From Murimonas intestini (GTDB taxonomy: Bacteria > Bacillota > Clostridia > Lachnospirales > Lachnospiraceae), in the NCBI GenBank assembly GCA_003148945.1, contig QGGY01000001.1, positions 124,001 through 188,000 of the forward strand: 64,000 nucleotides of DNA. The letters are read 5' to 3'. Position 1 is the first letter of the stretch, and each line of letters starts with the position of its first letter. Below are positions 17,700 through 25,056 of this stretch, piece by piece. The notes below the pieces were generated by a model that saw nothing but the letters and a program-made list of their open reading frames with translations, made no database searches and was not told the origin of the DNA. A program made the position numbers and the translations under genes.

Positions 17700-18905
17700 A
17701 TGAAAGAAAAGCAAAAATCTCACGGAGGGGCGCTCCTGGGCGCTGCATTTATTATGGCAACATCAGCGATCGGACCAGGCTTCCTTACACAGACGGCAAA
17801 ATTCACAAGCGATTTTCAGGCCAGCTTTGGTTTTGTCATTCTTGTATCGATCCTGCTGTCTGTCGTAGTGCAGCTCAATGTGTGGAGAGTGCTGTGCGTC
17901 TCCGGGATGCGCGGACAGGATGTGGCGAACAAGCTGCTGCCAGGACTGGGTTACTTTGTAGCTGTGCTGATCGTCCTGGGAGGCCTTGTATTCAACATCG
18001 GAAACGTAGGCGGAGGCTCTCTTGGATTCAATGCCCTTTTGGGGATCCCCGTTGAAGCGGGGTGCTTCCTTGCGGGTGCGATTGCAATCGTGGTGTTCCT
18101 GCTTAAAAATGCTACAAAGGCTATGGATACCCTGACAAAGGTATTGGGCGGTGTAATGATCGTAGTCATCTTTATTGTGATCGTTATTGTCAAGCCTCCG
18201 GTGGGACAGGCGTTAAAGGAAACCTTCCTGCCGTCTACAGGCCCTGTGAAGCTGTTTCCGGCCATCCTTACTTTGCTGGGAGGCACGGTAGGCGGATATA
18301 TCACTTTTGCAGGCGCCCACAGGCTGATTGACGGGGGCGTTACAAAGGAAGAAAATCTCAAAGAGATAAACAAGAGCTCTCTGATGGGAATGGTCATTGC
18401 CACAATCGTGCGTATCTTTCTTTTCCTGGCAGTGCTGGGCGTAGTTGTGAAAGGTGTGGCTCTCGATGCCGGCAACCCGGCAGCGGATGCATTCAGGCAG
18501 GGGGCGGGCGAGCTGGGATACCGCTTCTTCGGCCTTGTACTCCTCTGTGCAGCAGTCACATCTATTATAGGAGCGGCATATACTTCCGTTTCCTTCCTGA
18601 AAACGCTGAGCAGGACGATTGAGAAACAGGAAAAGTGGGTCACCATCGGCTTTATCGCTGTATCAACATTGATCATGGCTCTGGCAGGCCAGCCTGCAAA
18701 GCTTCTTGTTCTGGCAGGGGCCCTCAACGGTCTGATCCTTCCTGTGACTCTGGGAGTGTGCCTTGTGGCATCCCAGAAGAAAAAGATCATGGGTGAGGCA
18801 TACCGCCATCCTGTGTGGCTGCTTATCTCCGGGATCGTAGTTGTGCTGCTTTCGGCCTATCTGGGAATCACTTCACTGGCAAATCTGGGTCAGCTGTTTG
18901 CGTAA
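17700..18905 (+). CDS. NRAMP-superfamily transporter, YcsG type
   Basis: An inner-membrane transporter of ~11 helices in the NRAMP superfamily, resembling Bacillus YcsG, which is found with 5-oxoprolinase genes. Visible hallmarks are IMATSAIGPGFLTQTAKF in helix 1 and the helix-6 region GGYITFAGAHRLIDGG. NRAMP metal carriers have DPGN in helix 1 and MPH in helix 6; here the equivalents are AIGPGF and AGAH, so metal transport is doubtful and an organic substrate is plausible. ATG 17700 has AAAAGGAGAG upstream (401 residues); the frame is open further 5' but without a better start. It is first in the operon, so uptake of 5-oxoproline or a related compound is the likely job (inference). Confidence 0.8.
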   Translation: MKEKQKSHGGALLGAAFIMATSAIGPGFLTQTAKFTSDFQASFGFVILVSILLSVVVQLNVWRVLCVSGMRGQDVANKLLPGLGYFVAVLIVLGGLVFNIGNVGGGSLGFNALLGIPVEAGCFLAGAIAIVVFLLKNATKAMDTLTKVLGGVMIVVIFIVIVIVKPPVGQALKETFLPSTGPVKLFPAILTLLGGTVGGYITFAGAHRLIDGGVTKEENLKEINKSSLMGMVIATIVRIFLFLAVLGVVVKGVALDAGNPAADAFRQGAGELGYRFFGLVLLCAAVTSIIGAAYTSVSFLKTLSRTIEKQEKWVTIGFIAVSTLIMALAGQPAKLLVLAGALNGLILPVTLGVCLVASQKKKIMGEAYRHPVWLLISGIVVVLLSAYLGITSLANLGQLFA

Positions 18906-18931
18906 GAACAGCACAGGGTAGGAGAGGTATA

Positions 18932-19660
18932 ATGCAGAAAATCAAGTTTTTAGCAGCGGGTGATTCGTCAATTCTGATCGAATTCGGAAATGAGATAAGC
19001 CCTGAAATAAACAGAAAAATAACGGCAACCGTCCGTTTGATGAGAGAGCAGCAGATCCAGGGTGTCGTGGATATAATTCCGGCATTCTGTTCACTTCTGA
19101 TCAATTATGATCCGAGAGTCATATCATTTGAAAAGATAGAGAGGCGCATGCGCCATCTTGTAAAGCTGGAGACAGCCGCAGAAGAAGTGAGAAAAAAGAT
19201 AATAGAGATCCCTGTATGCTACGGCGGGGAATTTGGCCCTGATATCAGTACTGTAGCGGAACATGCAGGTATTTCCAAAGAAGAAGTAATACGAATACAT
19301 TCTTCAGGGGATTATCTGATCTATATGCTGGGATTCCTGCCGGGATTTTCTTATCTGGGAGGCCTGGATGAGAGAATACACACGCCCAGGCTTGCTGACC
19401 CGAGAATGATGATACCCGCAGGCAGTGTGGGGATAGGCGGATCCCAGACAGGCATATATCCTCTTGATTCACCGGGCGGATGGCAGCTTCTGGGAAGGAC
19501 TCCGGTGAAGACGTATGACCCGGACAGAGAAGAGCCCATACTGTTTGAAGCCGGAGACTATATCCGCTTTATTCCCATAGATGAATCAGAGTTTTTCAGG
19601 ATAAAAGAACTGGCGGACAAGGGAGTCTATCAGCCGGTTATTCACGAAGGAGAGGTGTGA
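18932..19660 (+). CDS. pxpB: 5-oxoprolinase subunit PxpB (KipI family)
   Basis: Subunit B of the ATP-dependent 5-oxoprolinase that opens 5-oxo-L-proline to glutamate with PxpA and PxpC; in Bacillus its homologue KipI also inhibits the sporulation kinase KinA. The family core DYLIYMLGFLPGFSYLGGLDERI and PAGSVGIGGSQTGIYPLDSPGGWQLLGRTP are plain. The start is ATG 18932 with GGAGAGG upstream, giving 242 residues, a standard length. It begins 26 bp after the transporter stop and ends one base before pxpC. The cyclophilin-like C-terminal domain covers about residues 90-230. Confidence 0.94.
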   Translation: MQKIKFLAAGDSSILIEFGNEISPEINRKITATVRLMREQQIQGVVDIIPAFCSLLINYDPRVISFEKIERRMRHLVKLETAAEEVRKKIIEIPVCYGGEFGPDISTVAEHAGISKEEVIRIHSSGDYLIYMLGFLPGFSYLGGLDERIHTPRLADPRMMIPAGSVGIGGSQTGIYPLDSPGGWQLLGRTPVKTYDPDREEPILFEAGDYIRFIPIDESEFFRIKELADKGVYQPVIHEGEV

Positions 19661-19661
19661 T

Positions 19662-20669
19662 ATGGGAATACGTGTGTTAAAAGGCGGAATGCTGACTACG
19701 GTCCAGGATCTGGGAAGAACAGGCTACCAGAGCCAGGGCTTTGGCGTATCAGGGGTTATGGACGTGCGCTCATTTAAGATTGCAAACCTCCTTCTGGACA
19801 ATCCGGAGAATGAAGCAGTTTTGGAATTTACATTGATCGGGCCGACCCTGCAGTTTACATCTGAGACTATCATAGCCATAACAGGGGGAGATTTCCAGCC
19901 TGTGATCAATGGCAGTCCTGCGCCCATGTATACAGCCATATATATGAACAAGGGAGATATACTTAAGTTTAGCAGCGCCAGGACAGGCAGCAGAGGTTAC
20001 ATTGCCTTCTCCAGTTATCTGGATATCCCGGTAGTCATGGGGAGCCGTTCTACAAATATCAGAAGCTCTGTGGGAGGGTTCAAAGGCAGAAAGCTGGAGG
20101 ATGGGGATTATTTAGGGTTCCGCATGAAAAGGCGTTATCTGCCGTATTTCCTGTCCAGAAAGCTGGACCTGGATGAATTTGATCAGGAGGATGCCACTCT
20201 GCGTGTCGTACTGGGGCCGCAGAAAAGTAAATTCACAAAACAGGGTATAGAGACATTTCTTGGCAGTGAATATGTGGTTACAAGCGACTTTGACAGAATG
20301 GGTTGCAGGCTGGAAGGACCGTTTATAGCCTACAGGGATACAGCGGACATTATCTCAGATGGTATCGCATTTGGCGCCATACAGGTGCCGTCCCACGGCA
20401 AACCCATCATACTGCTCTCAGACAGGCAGACTACAGGAGGCTATGCCAAGATAGCGGCTGTGGCCTCAGTAGATATACCGAAGCTGGTACAGCGCAAGAC
20501 AGACCATAAGATACGTTTTCAGGCAATCACAGTCCAGGAGGCACAGAAGCTGTACCTGGATGAGATCAGGGAGATGGATGAGTTCCGCAAGCAGATATAC
20601 AGGCCATGTAAAGAGGTGCTGGACTGCCGTCTTGTAGCGAAGAGGCTTTGCAAGCTTTTTGACCAGTAG
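19662..20669 (+). CDS. pxpC: 5-oxoprolinase subunit PxpC (biotin-dependent carboxyltransferase-like)
   Basis: Subunit C of 5-oxoprolinase, of the KipA/AHS2 family, which is also a domain of urea carboxylases. Recognisable segments are GMLTTVQDLGRTGYQSQGFGVSGVMD at the N-terminus, GPTLQF, YIAFSSYLDIPVVMGSRST, RMGCRLEG, GIAFGAIQVPSHGKPIILLSDRQTTGGYAKIA. The 335-residue length is normal. GGAGAGG in the end of pxpB serves as ribosome-binding site. A biotin carrier and biotin carboxylase follow immediately, which suits the carboxyltransferase ancestry of this subunit. Confidence 0.94.
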   Translation: MGIRVLKGGMLTTVQDLGRTGYQSQGFGVSGVMDVRSFKIANLLLDNPENEAVLEFTLIGPTLQFTSETIIAITGGDFQPVINGSPAPMYTAIYMNKGDILKFSSARTGSRGYIAFSSYLDIPVVMGSRSTNIRSSVGGFKGRKLEDGDYLGFRMKRRYLPYFLSRKLDLDEFDQEDATLRVVLGPQKSKFTKQGIETFLGSEYVVTSDFDRMGCRLEGPFIAYRDTADIISDGIAFGAIQVPSHGKPIILLSDRQTTGGYAKIAAVASVDIPKLVQRKTDHKIRFQAITVQEAQKLYLDEIREMDEFRKQIYRPCKEVLDCRLVAKRLCKLFDQ

Positions 20670-20699
20670 AATAATCATAGAGGAATAAGGAGATCATAC

Positions 20700-21125
20700 A
20701 TGGATTTAAAACAAATAGAGGAACTTGTTAAAATAATCGAAAAATCTTCCCTCACAGAGTTTTCTGTGAAAGAAGGGGATTTAAAGATCACCATGAGTAA
20801 GATAAACAAGAATGCTGCTGCAGTGGAAGGACTGGCAGCTGCGGAGGCAGTGCAGGGGCTTTACGAGGCGGAAACTGAGGAGGATGAAGCATTTATCACA
20901 TCTCCCATAGTGGGTACATTCTATGCGGCCGCGTCTCCAGAAGAGCCGCCGTTTGTGAGCGTGGGCGATGTGGTTAAAGCGGGACAGACAGTCTGTATCC
21001 TGGAAGCTATGAAGCTGATGAATGAAATCCAGAGTGATTTTGAATGTGAGATAGAGGCAGTGCTTGTGAGCAATGAGCAGAAGGTGGAATACGGCCAGCC
21101 GCTCTTCCGGGTAAAGAAATTATGA
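20700..21125 (+). CDS. accB: Biotin carboxyl carrier protein
   Basis: Carries the carboxybiotin arm. The N-terminal ~40 residues match the AccB leader (DLKQIEELVKIIEKSSLTEFSVKEGDLKI), a short linker follows, and the last ~80 residues are a biotinyl domain with the modified Lys in ILEAMKLMNEIQS. The length of 141 residues is typical. GGAGATC precedes ATG 20700. It sits between pxpC and accC rather than with fatty-acid genes, so it may serve the 5-oxoprolinase operon or supply acetyl-CoA carboxylase; no accA/accD is in the window. Confidence 0.93.
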   Translation: MDLKQIEELVKIIEKSSLTEFSVKEGDLKITMSKINKNAAAVEGLAAAEAVQGLYEAETEEDEAFITSPIVGTFYAAASPEEPPFVSVGDVVKAGQTVCILEAMKLMNEIQSDFECEIEAVLVSNEQKVEYGQPLFRVKKL

Positions 21126-21147
21126 TCGTGCAGGGAGGACTGGGCTT

Positions 21148-22494
21148 ATGTTTAACAAAATATTAATAGCCAACCGGGGCGAGATAGCAGTCCGTATTAT
21201 CCGCGCCTGCCGCTGCATGGGAATCAGAAGTGTGGCCATCTATTCTAAAGAGGATGCAAAAAGCCTTCATGTGCAGCTGGCGGACCAGAGGATCTGCATA
21301 GGGGAGGGGCCGGCCAGGAACAGCTACCTGAATATGGAGAGGATTATCACCGCCGCAAGAAATATGGGGGCCGATGCCATCCATCCCGGCTTCGGGTTCC
21401 TGTCAGAAAACAGCAGATTCGTCAGGATGTGTGAAGAAAACGGGATTACATTTATCGGCCCTTCGGCAGATGTCATAGACAGGATGGGGAATAAATCCCA
21501 GGCACGCAGGACTATGATGGATGCCGGGGTACCTGTGGTGCCGGGGACAAAGGAGCCTGTTTTTAATGCCGGAGAAGCGGAAAAGGCAGCAGAGGAGATC
21601 GGATACCCTGTCATGATAAAGGCCTCATCAGGCGGCGGGGGAAAGGGAATGCGCGTGGCAAAAAATGCCCGGGAGTTTGAATTCCAGTTCAATATGGCAC
21701 AGAGGGAATCGGCAAATGCATTCGGGGATGATACTATGTATATAGAGCGTTTTATAGAGAATCCCCGCCATGTGGAGATCCAGATAATGGCTGATGCGCA
21801 TGGAAATGTGGCAGCTCTCGGCGAGAGGGATTGTTCTGTGCAGAGAAACCATCAGAAGCTGATTGAAGAATCTCCGTCCCCGGCTATATCTGAAAAAATG
21901 CGGAAAGAGATGAACCGCTGTGCAGTTCTGGCTGCGCGGACAGTCAATTATACAAATGCCGGTACCATTGAATTCATCGTGGATCCCCATGGGGGATTTT
22001 ATTTCATGGAAATGAATACGCGTATCCAGGTAGAACACGGTGTCACTGAGATGGTGACTGGGACAGACCTTATCATCGAACAGATCCGTGTGGCCATGGG
22101 TGAAAAGCTGAGCTTTAAGCAGAGTGATATCATACAGAGAGGACACGCCATAGAGTGCCGCATCAACGCCGAGATACCTGAAAAAAATTTCATGCCAAGC
22201 CCGGGTCTGATAAAGCATATGCATCTTCCGGCCGGAAACGGCGTTCGGGTGGATACTGCACTGTACACGGGATATAAGATTCCTTCAGAGTACGACTCCA
22301 TGATAGCCAAGGTCATTGTCCATGCGCCTGACAGGGAGGCAGCCCTGCAGAAGATGCGTTCAGCTCTGGATGAAATGGTGATCCTGGGAGTGGAGACGAA
22401 TCTGGATTTCCAGTATCAGATACTCCGCAATCCTGTATTCTGTGCAGGGGAGGCGGATACTTCATTCATAGAAAAGATGATGGGTATTGACTAG
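21148..22494 (+). CDS. accC: Biotin carboxylase
   Basis: ATP-dependent carboxylation of biotin on the carrier. Signature features: N-terminal [19 protein letters not shown], the ATP-grasp glycine loop [32 protein letters not shown], and the catalytic [20 protein letters not shown]. The length of 448 residues is that of stand-alone AccC. The canonical QVEHPVTE reads QVEHGVTE here, a Pro-to-Gly change beside the catalytic region. GGGAGGA precedes ATG 21148. It follows accB by 22 bp and precedes pxpA by 13 bp, inside the 5-oxoprolinase operon. Confidence 0.94.
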   Translation: MFNKILIANRGEIAVRIIRACRCMGIRSVAIYSKEDAKSLHVQLADQRICIGEGPARNSYLNMERIITAARNMGADAIHPGFGFLSENSRFVRMCEENGITFIGPSADVIDRMGNKSQARRTMMDAGVPVVPGTKEPVFNAGEAEKAAEEIGYPVMIKASSGGGGKGMRVAKNAREFEFQFNMAQRESANAFGDDTMYIERFIENPRHVEIQIMADAHGNVAALGERDCSVQRNHQKLIEESPSPAISEKMRKEMNRCAVLAARTVNYTNAGTIEFIVDPHGGFYFMEMNTRIQVEHGVTEMVTGTDLIIEQIRVAMGEKLSFKQSDIIQRGHAIECRINAEIPEKNFMPSPGLIKHMHLPAGNGVRVDTALYTGYKIPSEYDSMIAKVIVHAPDREAALQKMRSALDEMVILGVETNLDFQYQILRNPVFCAGEADTSFIEKMMGID

Positions 22495-22507
22495 GAGGAA
22501 GAGAAGA

Positions 22508-23275
22508 ATGTACAAGGTAGATTTAAACAGTGACCTGGGCGAGAGCTTCGGAAGATATACTCTGGGAATGGACGAAAAGATCATCCCTTTAATCAGTTCG
22601 GCGAATGTGGCATGCGGATTCCATGCTTCTGACCCTGTGGTGATGGAAGAGACAGTATCCAGGGCAAAAGCGGCTGGGATCAGCATCGGAGCACATCCCG
22701 GCTACCCGGATCTCATGGGGTTTGGGCGGCGAAATATGGATGTGACGTCAGGGGAAGCCAAGGCGTATACGCTTTATCAGATAGGCGCCCTGGATGGGAT
22801 GTGCAGGGCAAATGGAGTGAAGCTCTCACATGTGAAACCTCATGGCGCCCTGTATAATATGGCATCAGGGGATTATGAGCTTGCAAGAGGAATCTGCCAG
22901 GCTGTAAGGGAATTTGACAAAGACTTGATCGTGCTGGCGCTTTCAGGAGGCGAACTGGCCAGGGCTGCAAAAGATATGGGCCTTCGCACAGCGCTGGAGG
23001 TATTTGCAGACAGAGCCTATGAGGAAGACGGCAGCCTGGTGAACAGGAGAAAAGCCGGGGCAATGATCCATGACGAAGAACTGGCTATCAAAAGAGTAGT
23101 CCGCATGATTAAAGAAAAGAAAGTCACGTCTGTAACAGGCAGGGATATTGACATCCAGGCAGATTCTGTATGCGTCCACGGAGACGGAGAAAAAGCTCTC
23201 GCTTTTGTTGAAAAAATCAGGAAAGCGCTTCTGGAAGAAGGCATCGGGATCTCTCCGCTGGGGGAGATCGTGTGA
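22508..23275 (+). CDS. pxpA: 5-oxoprolinase subunit PxpA (LamB/YcsF family)
   Basis: Subunit A of 5-oxoprolinase, with a seven-stranded barrel fold related to polysaccharide deacetylases. Motifs: [53 protein letters not shown] and [18 protein letters not shown] 22508 has AGGAGGAAGAG in front and yields 255 residues; upstream codons overlap accC and are not needed. It is the last clear gene of the operon, separated from its partners pxpB and pxpC by the biotin genes. A 54-codon ORF follows after ~70 bp. Confidence 0.94.
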   Translation: MYKVDLNSDLGESFGRYTLGMDEKIIPLISSANVACGFHASDPVVMEETVSRAKAAGISIGAHPGYPDLMGFGRRNMDVTSGEAKAYTLYQIGALDGMCRANGVKLSHVKPHGALYNMASGDYELARGICQAVREFDKDLIVLALSGGELARAAKDMGLRTALEVFADRAYEEDGSLVNRRKAGAMIHDEELAIKRVVRMIKEKKVTSVTGRDIDIQADSVCVHGDGEKALAFVEKIRKALLEEGIGISPLGEIV

Positions 23276-23344
23276 CATATATGTATAGAGGGCAGAGGCA
23301 GGCGGCATAATATGTTTTGTAATATTACAGGAGGTAATTGATCA

Positions 23345-23509
23345 ATGAAGGAATCAAATATTGTGTCATCTGTTACAGAGCTGCCCCTATCCTGCAGATC
23401 AGCAATGGAAAGGATGGAGCGGGAGATAGAGCGGGAGGAGGCAGAAGAGGACTGTCAGTTCGAGGGCCTGCCAGAGAAGGATGTAAAGAAGTCAGAGGAT
23501 TTAGTTTGA
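23345..23509 (+). CDS. Small acidic ORF, 54 codons, unknown
   Basis: A short ORF I do not recognise. ATG 23345 is preceded by AGGAGG at 23329-23334 (10-base spacing), one of the best ribosome-binding sites in this region. A TTG in another frame at 23338 lies too close to it. The peptide is strongly charged, with a run MERMEREIEREEAEED in the middle, two Cys (codons 17 and 37) and no membrane segment. The stop overlaps the -35 box of the next promoter. It may be the tail gene of the 5-oxoprolinase operon. Coding status rests only on the ribosome-binding site and the clean frame. Confidence 0.5.
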   Translation: MKESNIVSSVTELPLSCRSAMERMEREIEREEAEEDCQFEGLPEKDVKKSEDLV

Positions 23510-23534
23510 CATGTTCCTGACCTGAGACTATAAT
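23506..23534 (+). promoter_or_regulatory. Consensus promoter ahead of the MATE operon leader
   Basis: A perfect TTGACA (23506-23511) and a perfect TATAAT (23529-23534) with a 17-bp spacer, the strongest promoter in the window. The start point would be near 23541, with only ~80 bases before a terminator. Confidence 0.88.
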
Positions 23535-23540
23535 TAAATA

Positions 23541-23621
23541 AAGTGCAGGCGTAAAAGAAAGATGCCTGCGGCAGCAGGAAAGAGTGTTTACACCGTAGAG
23601 CGGCTGTAAATGCTCTTTTTA
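23541..23621 (+). ncRNA. Short terminated leader or small RNA upstream of the MATE gene
   Basis: A transcript from the consensus promoter would contain a GCAGGC/GCCTGC hairpin (23545-23550 with 23564-23569) and then the terminator at 23579-23620, about 80 nt in all. The MATE ATG lies 48 bp beyond. It may be an attenuator leader controlling the resistance genes or a free small RNA. I recognise no known riboswitch class in it. Confidence 0.5.
23579..23620 (+). terminator. Terminator inside the MATE leader
   Basis: A continuous 14-bp stem (AAAGAGTGTTTACA against TGTAAATGCTCTTT, with two G-U pairs) and a 12-base loop, followed by T residues. It lies between a consensus promoter and the MATE gene. 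Confidence 0.85.
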
Positions 23622-23667
23622 TGCCATTGAAGTAAAAGTATCAGGAACAGGGAAAGGAGAGCGTTAA

Positions 23668-25029
23668 ATGGAGACAGAAAAGAAAGTTAAGACACTTGAT
23701 ATGACACAGGGAGGGGTTGTCAAAGCTATATTGCTTTTTTCCATCCCGCTGCTGATAGGGAATATCTTTCAGCAGCTGTATAATACTGCCGATTCGGTCA
23801 TCGCAGGAAATTTTATCAGCAAACAGGCGCTGGCAGCTATAGGATCCAGCAATTCCCTGATCAATCTGCTGATAGGGCTTTTTCTTGGGATCGCGACTGG
23901 AGCAGGTGTTATCATAGCACAGTATTACGGTGCAAAGGATAAGGAAAAAATGCAGTGGGCAGTACATACATCCATCGCCTTCAGTCTTATAGGAGGAGTT
24001 ATACTGACTGTGGCAGGCGTTCTTCTGTCGCCGCAGATACTTAAATGGATGGGAACGCCGGATGAGATCATGGAGCAGTCTGTAGTCTATCTGCGGATCT
24101 TCTTCTGCGGCTCTGTTTTTAACCTTCTCTATAATATGGGGGCGGGTATCCTGCGCGGGGTGGGAGATTCCAAAAGGCCGCTCTATTATCTCTGTATTAC
24201 CTCCGTATTAAATATCCTGCTGGACCTGCTCTTTGTTATTGCCTTTCGCATGGGGGTAGCGGGTGCAGCCCTGGCTACGATCCTCTCCCAGGCTTTTTCA
24301 GCGGTGCTGGTGATCGCGACTCTCATGAGGGACAGGGATATTTATACTCTGGATTTGAAGAAGATAAGGATAGACGCAAAGATGATGAAAAGGATCCTGA
24401 ATATGGGTATCCCCTCAGGGATTCAGAGTGCTGTCATCTCTCTTTCCAATGTAGTTGTACAGGCAAATATCAACAGTTTTGGTTCAGACGCTGTGGCAGG
24501 CTGCAGCTCTTACATGAAGATAGACGGATTTGTGGTACTCCCGATCATGAGCTTTGGTATGGCTGCCATGACATATACAGGCCAGAATGTGGGAGCAGGC
24601 AAACGTCAGCGTGTAAAAGAGGGAGCAGTGAAGACTCTTCTTGTGGGGCTGGCATACTGCATCATCATGACAATAGTACTGCTGGTCTTTGGAAAAACTG
24701 CGCTTTCTATATTTACAAGAGATACTTCTGTGAATGATGTGGGATATACAATGCTGACTATCCTGGCGCCGTTCTATGTATGCATTACTGTAGCCCAGGT
24801 TCTGGGCGGCGTTTTCAGAGGGGCGGGAAAATCACTGGCTACTATGTTTATCATGGTTGGGAGCATGGTGGGGATCAGGATGCTGTGGGTAAATCTGGCA
24901 GCGCTCGTCTGGCCTTCACTCGACACTGTACTCTGGGGGTATCCCGTATCCTGGATCTTTGCCATGCTGGGTGTTTTTATATATGCGTGGAAGGGAAAAT
25001 GGCTTCCCAGGGAACTTAAGAAAATGTAA
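23668..25029 (+). CDS. MATE-family multidrug efflux transporter
   Basis: A 12-helix cation-coupled exporter of the MATE family (453 residues). It opens with LLFSIPLLIGNIFQQLYNTADSVIAGNFI and has the matching second-half region IQSAVISLSNVVVQANINSFG. Charged loops such as YYGAKDKEKMQ are typical. GGAGAG precedes ATG 23668. It is followed 27 bp later by a short UvrA and then by a ferredoxin-nitroreductase, suggesting one resistance operon. Expression probably depends on passing the terminator at 23579-23620. Drug range cannot be predicted from sequence. Confidence 0.93.
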   Translation: METEKKVKTLDMTQGGVVKAILLFSIPLLIGNIFQQLYNTADSVIAGNFISKQALAAIGSSNSLINLLIGLFLGIATGAGVIIAQYYGAKDKEKMQWAVHTSIAFSLIGGVILTVAGVLLSPQILKWMGTPDEIMEQSVVYLRIFFCGSVFNLLYNMGAGILRGVGDSKRPLYYLCITSVLNILLDLLFVIAFRMGVAGAALATILSQAFSAVLVIATLMRDRDIYTLDLKKIRIDAKMMKRILNMGIPSGIQSAVISLSNVVVQANINSFGSDAVAGCSSYMKIDGFVVLPIMSFGMAAMTYTGQNVGAGKRQRVKEGAVKTLLVGLAYCIIMTIVLLVFGKTALSIFTRDTSVNDVGYTMLTILAPFYVCITVAQVLGGVFRGAGKSLATMFIMVGSMVGIRMLWVNLAALVWPSLDTVLWGYPVSWIFAMLGVFIYAWKGKWLPRELKKM

Positions 25030-25056
25030 ATGTAAAGGTTATGGAGGGCATTCTGC

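Noticed and set aside
17951-18790. 279-codon open frame on the minus strand
   Set aside because: Antisense shadow of the NRAMP-like gene; Thr/Pro-rich translation is the mirror of hydrophobic codons.
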